A stretch of 64,000 nucleotides of DNA from Gelatiniphilus marinus (GTDB lineage: Bacteria; Bacteroidota; Bacteroidia; Flavobacteriales; Flavobacteriaceae). The translations under genes were made by a program, and so were the position numbers. A model generated the notes under the pieces. That model was not told where the DNA came from, made no database searches, and saw nothing but the letters and a program-made list of their open reading frames with translations. Below are positions 41,337 through 49,858 of the stretch, piece by piece. The number at the start of each line of letters is the position of its first letter. Position 1 is the stretch's first letter. The stretch lies in assembly GCF_042678305.1 (NCBI RefSeq), contig NZ_JBHUDT010000001.1. One strand, 5' to 3'.

Positions 41337-41972
41337 TTAAACGAATTTTAAAACGCCAAAAGATGATGGTGTATGAAAATTGGGTTCTTCGGTTTGTGGA
41401 TTTACCCAAGTTATCCAAGTTGGTTCGTAGCTTCCATGGGTTTGTTTATGGTATTTGGCACGATAAATTCCGGTTTCAATTGTTCCGTCTTTTAATAAAT
41501 TAAATTGTTTTAATGAGGCTAAACTTATTGAGCCTTCTACAGTAAAACTGTTGTCATGTTTAAAAGATTTTACGTTAATAGCTTCTGCTGGCCAATTCCA
41601 ATTAAAATCGAAATTCTTATTTGGCTTCGCTATAAAATCCATAATTCTGGGCGTTGGGTCAATCTCTAAACAATAATATGGATTTAAGCTTTTATCGGCT
41701 CTAAAAAAAAGCTCAACACGATCAGAATTATTAATGCTGTTATGGGTATCATCAGTTGAATCTACATAAATTTCAGCATCAAAAACCTTAAAGTTAAAAA
41801 ATAAATGCTCTGTGGTATAGAGTGCTCTAAATTCAATTTTATCAATTTTCTTATCGTCCCAAGGCGAAACAAAATCAGTTAAAACTTCGGCTTTTACCCA
41901 AGCTTTGGCATTGCCTTTTCCTGTTATGGATAATGAGTTTTTGGTAATTTGGTTTACGTTATAAGTCTTCAA
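41337..41972 (-). CDS. Carbohydrate-binding family 9-like protein
   Basis: 211 residues, no signal peptide. A beta-sandwich of CBM9 type is suggested by EFRALYTTEHLFFNFKVFD, DRVELFFRAD, YYCLEIDPTPRIMDF and the C-terminal WITWVNPQTEEPNFHTPSSFG, which are the usual landmarks of this domain. It may bind sugar or be part of a sugar-modifying pathway. The stop lies 2 bp from the convergent LacI stop. Confidence 0.75.
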   Translation of the reverse strand: MKTYNVNQITKNSLSITGKGNAKAWVKAEVLTDFVSPWDDKKIDKIEFRALYTTEHLFFNFKVFDAEIYVDSTDDTHNSINNSDRVELFFRADKSLNPYYCLEIDPTPRIMDFIAKPNKNFDFNWNWPAEAINVKSFKHDNSFTVEGSISLASLKQFNLLKDGTIETGIYRAKYHKQTHGSYEPTWITWVNPQTEEPNFHTPSSFGVLKFV

Positions 41973-42018
41973 GATGCATTGTTTTTTTGGTTTGCTCTAT
42001 TGTTTTCAATATTCAACA

Positions 42019-42879
42019 TTAAGAAAAAATAACCGTTTTGTTATTGTAAGCCATAACTTTTCTTTTGGCATGCAATTTTACGGCACTAGATAGAACGATT
42101 TTTTCTAGATCGCGCCCTTTTGCAATTAAATCCTTTACGCTATGGTCGTGCGATACATGGGCCACATCTTGCTCTATAATAGGGCCTGCATCTAATTCTT
42201 CGGTAACATAATGGCTTGTTGCCCCTATTATTTTAACACCGCGTTTATAGGCCGAATGATAGGGTTTTGCTCCCACAAAAGCAGGCAGAAAAGAATGATG
42301 GATGTTAATAATTTTACTTGGGTATTTATCGATTAATTTACCCGATATTATTTGCATATATCTAGCCAATACAATAAAATCGATATTGTATTTTTCTAGC
42401 AATTGCAGTTGTCGTTCTTCAGCCTCAGCTTTGTTGTTTTTAGTAACGGGAATATGATAAAACGGGATTTTAAAGTTGTTTGCTATTGGTTTTAAATCGT
42501 TGTGGTTACTTAATATAAAAGGTATCTCTAACCCTAATTCTCCAGAATTGTATCGTCCCAACAAGTCGTATAGGCAATGGTCGTATTTCGATACAAATAC
42601 AGCCATTTTTTGTTTAGCATCAGAGGCGTAAATGCGCCATTTTAAATTAAATTTATTAACCAAGGTATCTTTAAATACTGCTTTAAACTTTGCCATGGAA
42701 AAATCTGCGCTGTTAAACTCTCCTTCCAATCGCATAAAAAAGGTGTTCTGCTCCCTATCTACATGCTGGTCTATATACACAATATTTCCGCCATTTTTTG
42801 CAACAAAAGTTGTAACAGTTGCAATAATATTGGGTTGGTCTGCACAGTTGATCAAGATAATGATTTTTGAATTCTCCAT
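42019..42879 (-). CDS. purU: Formyltetrahydrofolate deformylase
   Basis: 286 residues. An N-terminal ACT domain (NIIATVTTFVAKNGGNIVYID) and a C-terminal formyl transferase-like domain with INIHHSFLPAFVGAKPYHSA (catalytic N-H) and TEELDAGPIIEQDV (catalytic D). It hydrolyses 10-formyl-THF to formate and THF, balancing one-carbon pools. It stands alone between the CBM9-like gene and an AraC regulator with 227 bp upstream in which no clear promoter was found. Confidence 0.92.
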   Translation of the reverse strand: MENSKIIILINCADQPNIIATVTTFVAKNGGNIVYIDQHVDREQNTFFMRLEGEFNSADFSMAKFKAVFKDTLVNKFNLKWRIYASDAKQKMAVFVSKYDHCLYDLLGRYNSGELGLEIPFILSNHNDLKPIANNFKIPFYHIPVTKNNKAEAEERQLQLLEKYNIDFIVLARYMQIISGKLIDKYPSKIINIHHSFLPAFVGAKPYHSAYKRGVKIIGATSHYVTEELDAGPIIEQDVAHVSHDHSVKDLIAKGRDLEKIVLSSAVKLHAKRKVMAYNNKTVIFS

Positions 42880-43106
42880 AAGCTTTACACTTGCTTTTTA
42901 ATTAACATTACCGCTTATACCATAATAGTTAATACTTTTTGAAATCACTTTATTTTAGAACAAAACGGATTACAATATTAACAAACAGAACAAACCAAAA
43001 CACAAAAAAGCTTAGTGAAAAAACACCTTTTGAAGAAACATCAATTTACCTTTAAAATGTTGTAAATAATTTTAATAAACCTGAATTTTATAAGAAAGAA
43101 TATAAT

Positions 43107-43979
43107 TTATACTGCTCCGGTTCGGGTTTTTAGATATTCGGTTGGCGAGTAATTGGTGGTTTTTTTAAACTGTCTGTTAAAATTAGAAATATTGTTAAAC
43201 CCAGATTCAAAACAGATTTCTGAAATGTTATATTTATCTTCCATCAATAATTTACAGGCATAACCAATACGCACTTCGTTTAAATACTCGCTAAAGGTTT
43301 TTCGGTTTACACGCTTAAAAACCCTACTAAATGCAGTTGGATTCATACAGGCAATGTTAGCTACCTCTTCAAGGGTAATGCGCTCTTTAAAGTTTTTAAT
43401 TATATACTCGTAAACTTGGGCTAAATTGGTTTTACCGGTATTATTAAAAGAGTTTACAAAGCCCATGCTGGACAAAAGTTTGTAGTCTTTATGGTTTGCC
43501 AGTAGGTTTAGTATTTTAAAAAAAGAAAGGGTTCTGTTAAACCCGTTTTCTTGTTCCAGGTTTTTTATCATTTTAATGGCTGCGCTTAAATCTCCACGAA
43601 ACACAATGCCATATTGGGCATTGCTAAATAGATTTTTAATGGCTTGCATTTCTGGCATGTTAAAAAAAGCTTCGCCTGCAAAATTTTCTTCAAAATGAAT
43701 GGCTATGGCCTGTGCTACAAGTCTAGAGCCTTCTTTAAAATAATCTTTGTCGTTTAACCACATGTGCGGCAGGTTTTTACCTATCAAAACTATTTCGCCA
43801 ACAGAAAACTGTTCGATGCTATCGCCTATAAATCGGGTTCCGGTGCTTTTTAATATGGTAACCAATTCAAATTCCGGATGATAATGCCATATCTTTAAAA
43901 AATTTGGGTAACGATTATTTCTAATGGTAAAAGAGGTGTTGCTTAACTTGGTACTTCTATCTAATAAATGTAATTTCAT
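43107..43979 (-). CDS. AraC-family transcriptional regulator
   Basis: 290 residues. The N-terminal cupin-like effector domain (FLKIWHYHPEFELVTIL, then GEIVLIGKNLPHMWLND) and the C-terminal double HTH (about 190-285: ITLEEVANIACMNPTAFSRVFKR and YNISEICFESGFNNISNFNRQFK) are complete. It is placed at the downstream end of the fucose locus, on the same strand as lldD, and is a candidate regulator of that locus. Confidence 0.9.
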   Translation of the reverse strand: MKLHLLDRSTKLSNTSFTIRNNRYPNFLKIWHYHPEFELVTILKSTGTRFIGDSIEQFSVGEIVLIGKNLPHMWLNDKDYFKEGSRLVAQAIAIHFEENFAGEAFFNMPEMQAIKNLFSNAQYGIVFRGDLSAAIKMIKNLEQENGFNRTLSFFKILNLLANHKDYKLLSSMGFVNSFNNTGKTNLAQVYEYIIKNFKERITLEEVANIACMNPTAFSRVFKRVNRKTFSEYLNEVRIGYACKLLMEDKYNISEICFESGFNNISNFNRQFKKTTNYSPTEYLKTRTGAV

Positions 43980-44096
43980 TACCCTGGGCTTAATTAAATA
44001 AACACATAATTATTTGATGTGAAAATATAAAAACCGTTCGATTAAAGCAAAAAAAGTATCGATTATAGTTGAAAAAATACAGATTTTACAAATTAG

Positions 44097-44192
44097 AACT
44101 ACACCAAATAATGTAGTTGGTTATGCACAAGGCAGTTAGCCGAAAAAAAAGATTGCTAAAGTTGTTTTTACTCGACTAACCAACCAAACCTA
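44097..44192. promoter_or_regulatory. Region between lldD-like gene and AraC gene: hairpin and -7 element
   Basis: In the 244-bp gap, AACTACA (44097-44103) and TGTAGTT (44112-44118) form a hairpin, and TAGGTTTG on the minus strand (44192-44185) fits the -7 consensus, pointing to the AraC gene with a ~200-nt leader. No T-run follows the hairpin, so it is not a standard terminator. Confidence 0.35.
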
Positions 44193-44223
44193 TTGTACTA
44201 AAAAAACCGCTTTATACTAAAGC

Positions 44224-45366
44224 CTACTTAATTAAATGGTTTCTAAAATCTTCTACTTTTTCGCAACAAATTTGTTCCATAACCTGCTGTAATTGGGTTT
44301 TTAAAAGCGAAATGGTATGGTTGCCACCTTTGTTTCCCAAAGCTGCAACGCCATACATAAAGGAGCGTCCCATAAAAGTGAATTTTGCTCCCGAAGCTAG
44401 ACTTCTTGCAACATCTGGACCAGAACGGATACCGCTATCCATCATTACTTCTATTTGATTACCGTATTTTTCAGCAATTCTGGTTAAAGGTTTTATGGTA
44501 GATTCTCCGGCATCTAATTGCCTGCCTCCGTGGTTGGAAACAATAATGCCATCTAAACCCAGAGCAATTGCTTTTTCGGCATCTAGTTGGTTAGCTACAC
44601 CTTTTAAAACTATTTTACCTTTCCATAAATCTCTAATAGGTTTTATTCGCTCTTCGTTTAACCTACCGGAAAAGGTATCGTCCATAAATTTGCCCAATTG
44701 TTTTAAGTCCAGGTTTTTTGGCATGTATGGTTTCAAGGTTTCAAAATTTGGTTGCCCATGTTTTAAGGTTTGAAAAGCCCAATTAGGTTTTCCTAAAATT
44801 TGAAAAATATTGCTTACCGACATGTTTGGGGGCATAGCTAGGCCATTTCTTATATCTCTTGGCCTAAAACCAAAAGTGGGCACATCGCATAAAATAACCA
44901 AGGTTTTGTAGCCCGAGTTTTCGCATCTTTTCAAAATGTCATTTCTAATCTCAGTTTTAGCTGGATGGTATAATTGAAACCAAGCTTTACCTTCGGTTAA
45001 TTCAGATATGCGCTCTATACTGCTTGTGGTTACAGTGCTTAAAATAAAAGGTATATTGTGCTTAAAAGCGGCTTTGGCCAATATTTCTGGTGCATTGGGC
45101 CACATTAATCCCTGTAAACCAACTGGGGCAATACCAAATGGCGCATCGTATTCATGGCCAAACAAAGTGGTTTTCATGCTAGATGCCGTGTGTTTACTAA
45201 GATACTCGGGCAGCAATTCTACCTCGCGTATCTCAGCGGTATTTTTATACAGATTTATATCTTCATTACAGCCGCCATCTAGATACTCAAAAGCAAACTT
45301 TGGTATTCTTTGTTTGGCACGGGTTCTTAAATCTTCAATGGACGGGTATTTAGTATTAAAACTCAC
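44224..45366 (-). CDS. lldD: FMN-dependent alpha-hydroxy acid dehydrogenase (L-lactate dehydrogenase-like)
   Basis: 380 residues with the (beta/alpha)8 FMN fold: IAPVGLQGLMWP near residue 80 and the active-site block VSNHGGRQLD with H279 and R282. It oxidises L-2-hydroxy acids, most often L-lactate to pyruvate, feeding electrons to quinone. It is the last gene of the fucose operon. L-lactate is one of the two end products of the FAH-type fucose pathway encoded upstream, which makes lactate the probable substrate here. Confidence 0.87.
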   Translation of the reverse strand: MSFNTKYPSIEDLRTRAKQRIPKFAFEYLDGGCNEDINLYKNTAEIREVELLPEYLSKHTASSMKTTLFGHEYDAPFGIAPVGLQGLMWPNAPEILAKAAFKHNIPFILSTVTTSSIERISELTEGKAWFQLYHPAKTEIRNDILKRCENSGYKTLVILCDVPTFGFRPRDIRNGLAMPPNMSVSNIFQILGKPNWAFQTLKHGQPNFETLKPYMPKNLDLKQLGKFMDDTFSGRLNEERIKPIRDLWKGKIVLKGVANQLDAEKAIALGLDGIIVSNHGGRQLDAGESTIKPLTRIAEKYGNQIEVMMDSGIRSGPDVARSLASGAKFTFMGRSFMYGVAALGNKGGNHTISLLKTQLQQVMEQICCEKVEDFRNHLIK

Positions 45367-45384
45367 AACAGTTACATATTAATT

Positions 45385-47073
45385 TTATTGTTTTTCGAAG
45401 GTATGCATGGCATAGCTTAATTTTAAGGCATCGTATCTATCCTTAAAAGTATTTAATCGGGTACTAAAGTCGTCCCAATTTCGGTTTTCTTTTGAAGACC
45501 AAACGACTTCTGAAAGTGCTGTCATTCTGGGTAAAATCATATACTCCACATGGTCTGTGGTTTTCATGTATTCGGTCCACACATTGCCTTGTGCCCCTAA
45601 AACGTATTTATGTTGTTCAGCAGAAAGCTCTTTAGGTGTTGGCTGGTAAGCATACACATCGGCAACCGTGGTTTTTCCACCAATGGCCAAAGGTTCGTTG
45701 GCTTTGTCTTCGGTTTGAAAATGATCGAAATAACAGGAGTGTCCGGGTGTCATAATTACATCGTGGCCTTGTTTGGCGGCTTCTATACCACCTTTTTCCC
45801 CACGCCATGACATAACGGTTGCATTGGGTGCTAAACCGCCTTCTAAGATTTCATCCCAACCAATTATTTTTTTTCCTTTTGAGTTTAAATATTTTTCAAT
45901 TCTTGTAATAAAATAGCTTTGTAATTCGTGCTCGTCTTTTAAACCTTGTTTTTTAATTCTGCTTTGGCAGCTGGGGCAACGTTTCCAATTGGCTTTTGGG
46001 CACTCGTCGCCTCCAATATGCACATAAGTTGATGGGAATAACGGAATTACTTCATTTAAAACATCTTTTAAAAACTTGAAGGTTTCTTCTTTTCCGGCAC
46101 AATACACATCATCAAAAACGCCCCAAGTTTCTTGAACGATTTTTGGTGTTCCGGCTGCTTGAATTTCTTTTCCTTTCTTAGAGCCCATATCTTTGGTTAC
46201 CTGTGTTGGCTCTTCTGGAAAACAACTTAAATACGGATAAGCGGCAATGGCTGCACTACTATGCCCTGGCAATTCTATTTCGGGAATTACGGTAACGTGT
46301 TTTTTTGTTGCATACGCTACAATGTCTTTAACATCGTCTTGGGTGTAAAAGCCACCGTATCGTTTTTCATCATTGCCCGTTCCGGGGTGGCGCCCAATTA
46401 TGGTACCGTTTCTCCAGGCTCCTATTTCGGTAAGTTTTGGGTATTTTTTAATTTCTATTCTCCAACCTTGATCTTCGGTTAAATGCCAATGAAACGTATT
46501 CATTTTATGCATTGCGATTAAATCGATGTACTTTTTTATGAAATCTACAGGAAAATAATGGCGGGCCACATCTAAGTGCATGCCTCTGTATTGGTATAGT
46601 GGGTTGTCTTTTATAGATACGGCGGGAATGGTTAATTCCTTTAGGTTGCCATTTGCCAATTCTATGCTTGCCGGCATTAGCTGCCTTAGTGTTTGAATAC
46701 CATAAAATACGCCTTTGGGGGTTTTACCTGCTATTTCTATGGTGCTGAATGTTACATTTAAAGTATAAGCTTCGTCGTTTTCAATGCTATCGTCCAGTTT
46801 TAAAACCACGTTTCCTGTGCCTTCGGATGAGAAATTGATGGATTTACCAGTTGCCCCACTTAACATACCCGCTAAAAATTCGCCTTCGTTTTTTAAACCT
46901 TCTACGCCAACAATTTTAGTGTTTCCATCTACTAAAAATCTACCGGTTTGTATGTCTAGGGTTTGCGGTTTGGGTATAATCTGGTAATCTGCTTCGGTGT
47001 TTGCCACTTCCTTGTATTTATTGGAGCACGAAAAACTAAGCAAACACACAAGTGCGATAATTGAAATCTTCAT
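45385..47073 (-). CDS. GH20 beta-N-acetylhexosaminidase (lipoprotein)
   Basis: 562 residues. MKISIIALVCLLSFSCS is a lipoprotein signal (C16). The GH20b N-terminal domain (about 30-150) leads to the catalytic barrel: HLDVARHYFP, FHWHLTEDQGWRIEIKKYP and HIGGDECPK with the D356-E357 pair for substrate-assisted catalysis. It removes terminal GlcNAc/GalNAc from glycans at the cell surface or in the periplasm. Between the mutarotase gene (30-bp gap) and the lactate dehydrogenase gene (18-bp gap). Confidence 0.93.
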   Translation of the reverse strand: MKISIIALVCLLSFSCSNKYKEVANTEADYQIIPKPQTLDIQTGRFLVDGNTKIVGVEGLKNEGEFLAGMLSGATGKSINFSSEGTGNVVLKLDDSIENDEAYTLNVTFSTIEIAGKTPKGVFYGIQTLRQLMPASIELANGNLKELTIPAVSIKDNPLYQYRGMHLDVARHYFPVDFIKKYIDLIAMHKMNTFHWHLTEDQGWRIEIKKYPKLTEIGAWRNGTIIGRHPGTGNDEKRYGGFYTQDDVKDIVAYATKKHVTVIPEIELPGHSSAAIAAYPYLSCFPEEPTQVTKDMGSKKGKEIQAAGTPKIVQETWGVFDDVYCAGKEETFKFLKDVLNEVIPLFPSTYVHIGGDECPKANWKRCPSCQSRIKKQGLKDEHELQSYFITRIEKYLNSKGKKIIGWDEILEGGLAPNATVMSWRGEKGGIEAAKQGHDVIMTPGHSCYFDHFQTEDKANEPLAIGGKTTVADVYAYQPTPKELSAEQHKYVLGAQGNVWTEYMKTTDHVEYMILPRMTALSEVVWSSKENRNWDDFSTRLNTFKDRYDALKLSYAMHTFEKQ

Positions 47074-47103
47074 TTTTATATAATTTAATTGTTATTTATA
47101 GTT

Positions 47104-47442
47104 TTATAATTGATATATTTTTTCCATTAAAAGCCATTTTTCGTTTGCTTTTGCGGTTGGTAGAGCCTTTTGGTAATTCCACATTAAAGTTTCCCATTCT
47201 TGTACTTTGGGGTTGTTGGCATCCATTTTTGATTTTTTTTCGAATGAAAATGTATCGTTCACCTCCATAATCATAAACAACCTATTTACTACACAGTAAA
47301 TCTCTAAAACTTCAATACCCGAATCTACAATACTTGCAGTTATTTCAGGCCAAATTTGCTTGTGGTATTTTTTATATTCTGCTATTAGTTTAGCATCATC
47401 AACTAAATCTAAAGCAAAGCAATGGCGTTTTAGGTATTTCAT
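47104..47442 (-). CDS. L-rhamnose/L-fucose mutarotase (RhaM-like)
   Basis: 112 residues of the RhaM family: an opening RHCFALDLVDDAKLIAEYKKYH with the catalytic histidine, then IWPEI and a C-terminal PKVQEWETLMWNYQ. It interconverts alpha and beta anomers of 6-deoxy sugars. Its place 5 bp after the fucP-like gene indicates L-fucose as the substrate here, so that the beta anomer is delivered to the dehydrogenase. Confidence 0.87.
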   Translation of the reverse strand: MKYLKRHCFALDLVDDAKLIAEYKKYHKQIWPEITASIVDSGIEVLEIYCVVNRLFMIMEVNDTFSFEKKSKMDANNPKVQEWETLMWNYQKALPTAKANEKWLLMEKIYQL

Positions 47443-47447
47443 TTTAA

Positions 47448-48776
47448 TTAAGCGTTATGTAAAACATCATCAGTAGCTTCATGTTTTTTAAAGACCCTCA
47501 AGCCGTACCAAGCAATATAAACAAAACAAAACAATGGTAAAATAAACGAGAAATTAACTTCTGAAACCCCCATGATTTGGGTATCTGCAACTCCATTCCC
47601 TCCTGCATCTATAATCATTCCTTGTAATTTAGGCATTAACGCACCACCAACAATGGCCATAATTAATCCTGCAGATCCTACTTTTGATTGTTCTTCGGTT
47701 AAATCGCCTAAAGCAATACCGTATATAGTTGGGAACATTAAAGACATACAGAATGATACACCAACTAAGCTGTACAAACCAAACATACCAGTTATAAAAA
47801 TGGTGCCAAAAACAAAAACAACGGCAAGTATAGCAAAATACATTAATAATTTACCAGAACTCATAAATCGTAACATATATGTGCCAACGGCTCGACCTAT
47901 AGTAAATATAACAAAGGCTGCCATTTGATAGTAACCTGCAGTAACGCTATCCATACCTATGGCTTCTGCGTATTGGTAAATATATGTCCAACACATTATT
48001 TGAGCGCCAACATATAAAATTTGAGCAAGTACACCAAGCACGTATTTTTTGTTTTTTGCTAAAGTGGCAAATGTTTGACTAATACTGGGCATACCGCCTT
48101 CGTCTCTAGATTGTGGCATTTTACTAACCAAAAACAGAACGAATATTACAATGAGCACTAAGCCTAAAATAACGTAGGGGTTACGAATAACCAATAAATC
48201 GGATGTTTTAACCAAGACTTTTGAAGCCTCATCGAGAGCGCTAAAATCTGTAATATCATCAGATTGTAAGTTCTTTAAAACAAATTGTTGCGCAACAAAC
48301 AAACCAGCAATTAACCCAACCGGATTAAAGGCTTGAGCTAAATTTAAACGCTGTGTTGCAGTTTCTTTAGCACCCATTGCTAAAATATAAGGATTCGCAG
48401 CAGTTTCTAAAAACGCCAATCCAAAGGTTAAAATATATAAACCCAAACAGAAAAACATAAAACTCTCTGATTGCGCCGCTGGATAAAACAGTAATGCTCC
48501 TGTAGCGTACAAGGCTAAACCAATTAAAATACCCACTTTATAAGAATACTTTCGCATAAACATGGCTGCTGGTAATGCCATACAAAAATAACCACCATAA
48601 AAAGCCATTTGCACCCAAGCCGCTTGCGAATTAGAGAGTTCTAAAACCTTTTTAAACGCTTGTACCATAGGGTCGGTTACGGCATTGGCAAATCCCCAAA
48701 GCGCAAATAACGAGGTTACTAAAATAAAAGGGATTATTATCTTTTTTGAAACAACAACAGGTTTTGATTTGCTCAT
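47448..48776 (-). CDS. fucP: L-fucose:H+ symporter
   Basis: 442 residues with about 12 transmembrane helices. FALWGFANAVTDPMVQAFKKVLELSN in helix 1 and LAFLETAANPYILAMG follow the FucP pattern closely. It imports L-fucose with a proton. Next to a mutarotase and an L-fucose dehydrogenase-like gene, this is the fucose importer of the locus, distinct from the amino-sugar transporter at 36794. Confidence 0.9.
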   Translation of the reverse strand: MSKSKPVVVSKKIIIPFILVTSLFALWGFANAVTDPMVQAFKKVLELSNSQAAWVQMAFYGGYFCMALPAAMFMRKYSYKVGILIGLALYATGALLFYPAAQSESFMFFCLGLYILTFGLAFLETAANPYILAMGAKETATQRLNLAQAFNPVGLIAGLFVAQQFVLKNLQSDDITDFSALDEASKVLVKTSDLLVIRNPYVILGLVLIVIFVLFLVSKMPQSRDEGGMPSISQTFATLAKNKKYVLGVLAQILYVGAQIMCWTYIYQYAEAIGMDSVTAGYYQMAAFVIFTIGRAVGTYMLRFMSSGKLLMYFAILAVVFVFGTIFITGMFGLYSLVGVSFCMSLMFPTIYGIALGDLTEEQSKVGSAGLIMAIVGGALMPKLQGMIIDAGGNGVADTQIMGVSEVNFSFILPLFCFVYIAWYGLRVFKKHEATDDVLHNA

Positions 48777-48856
48777 TTTAAATTTGAATTTGGTTTTACA
48801 AATGGGTAAAAATTACTGAACTGTTTTAATCTTTTATATTTTTTTCGCTGAACAAC

Positions 48857-49636
48857 TTATAATGCCCTATCTAAATGGGTGTATCCGCCATCAACAAAAA
48901 TAAGTTGCCCTGTGGTGTGGCTCGATTTGTCTGAAAGTAAAAATACTGCCGCATTTGCTATTTCTTTGGCTGTGGTCATTCTATTTTCTAAAGGTATGTT
49001 TTTAGTGATTGATTCTAATTTTTCCTTGGGATTATCAAAAGTTTTAATCCATTTATCGTATAGAGGTGTGTAACATTCAGCTACGATTAAGGCATTAACC
49101 CTAATGCTGTACGGCAACAACTCAACAGCCCATTCTCTGGTTAACGCATTTCTTCCGCCATTGGCTGCGGCATAACCCGATGTACCGCCTTGTCCGGTTA
49201 ACGCTGTTTTAGAACCTATATTTATAATACTTCCTTTGCTTTTTTTCAACTCTGGTAAGGCATGGTGCGCAATAAGATAATAATGTACCAAATTACATTT
49301 TAAGGATGCCATAAAACCTTCATAACCACCATTTTCAAGACTCACCCCATCGTTTACTCCTGCATTATTTACAACACCATCAATTCGTCCGTATTTTTTA
49401 ACGACAGCCTCAACAGCGTTTTTGCATTGTTCGGGATCGCTTAATTCTGCAATAGCGTAATGCGCTTCTTTGCCTTTGGAATGGATACTGTTTACAAGCG
49501 TTTCTACGCTTTTTTTATTTCGGCTGATTATAAACGGAATAGCACCTTCTGCAAGTAATGCATTGGTAATGCCCAAGCCAATGCCCTTAGAACCACCGGT
49601 AACAATAACGACTTTGTTTTTTAAGTTTAAATCCAT
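48857..49636 (-). CDS. SDR oxidoreductase, probable L-fucose dehydrogenase
   Basis: 259 residues of the short-chain dehydrogenase fold: TGGSKGIG (13-20) binds NAD(P), NNAG follows, and S142 and Y155 mark the active site. The catalytic lysine of YxxxK is replaced: the sequence is YAAAN, with N159. The C-terminal FVDGGYTHLDRAL is typical of the fucose-dehydrogenase group in Bacteroidota. It would oxidise L-fucose to L-fucono-lactone. It is the first gene of the second fucose operon, ahead of fucP. Confidence 0.78.
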   Translation of the reverse strand: MDLNLKNKVVIVTGGSKGIGLGITNALLAEGAIPFIISRNKKSVETLVNSIHSKGKEAHYAIAELSDPEQCKNAVEAVVKKYGRIDGVVNNAGVNDGVSLENGGYEGFMASLKCNLVHYYLIAHHALPELKKSKGSIINIGSKTALTGQGGTSGYAAANGGRNALTREWAVELLPYSIRVNALIVAECYTPLYDKWIKTFDNPKEKLESITKNIPLENRMTTAKEIANAAVFLLSDKSSHTTGQLIFVDGGYTHLDRAL

Positions 49637-49648
49637 GGTAACAATTAA

Positions 49649-49812
49649 AAGCTTATTTTTAGTAATTTAAGCCGTGGCAAGTTAACAAAATATAATTTCT
49701 GGAATAACCAATAATTATAGTTTAAAATAAGCTTATCTATTATTTTTTTAATAAGCCCCATAAATAGCTGATTGTATAGGATACAGACTTTATTGATTGA
49801 TTTACAAAACTA
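49649..49812 (-). promoter_or_regulatory. Intergenic control region upstream of the fucose dehydrogenase operon
   Basis: In the 222-bp gap, TAGTTTTG on the minus strand (49812-49805) matches TAnnTTTG and would give a ~160-nt leader. AAGCTTATTTT (49649-49659) and AAAATAAGCTT (49724-49734) are an 11-bp inverted repeat that could fold within that leader. No good -33 is visible. Confidence 0.4.
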
Positions 49813-49858
49813 AATCTCTGTAAGTAAAAATACTACTTATTTATGTTTTAAAAATTGC

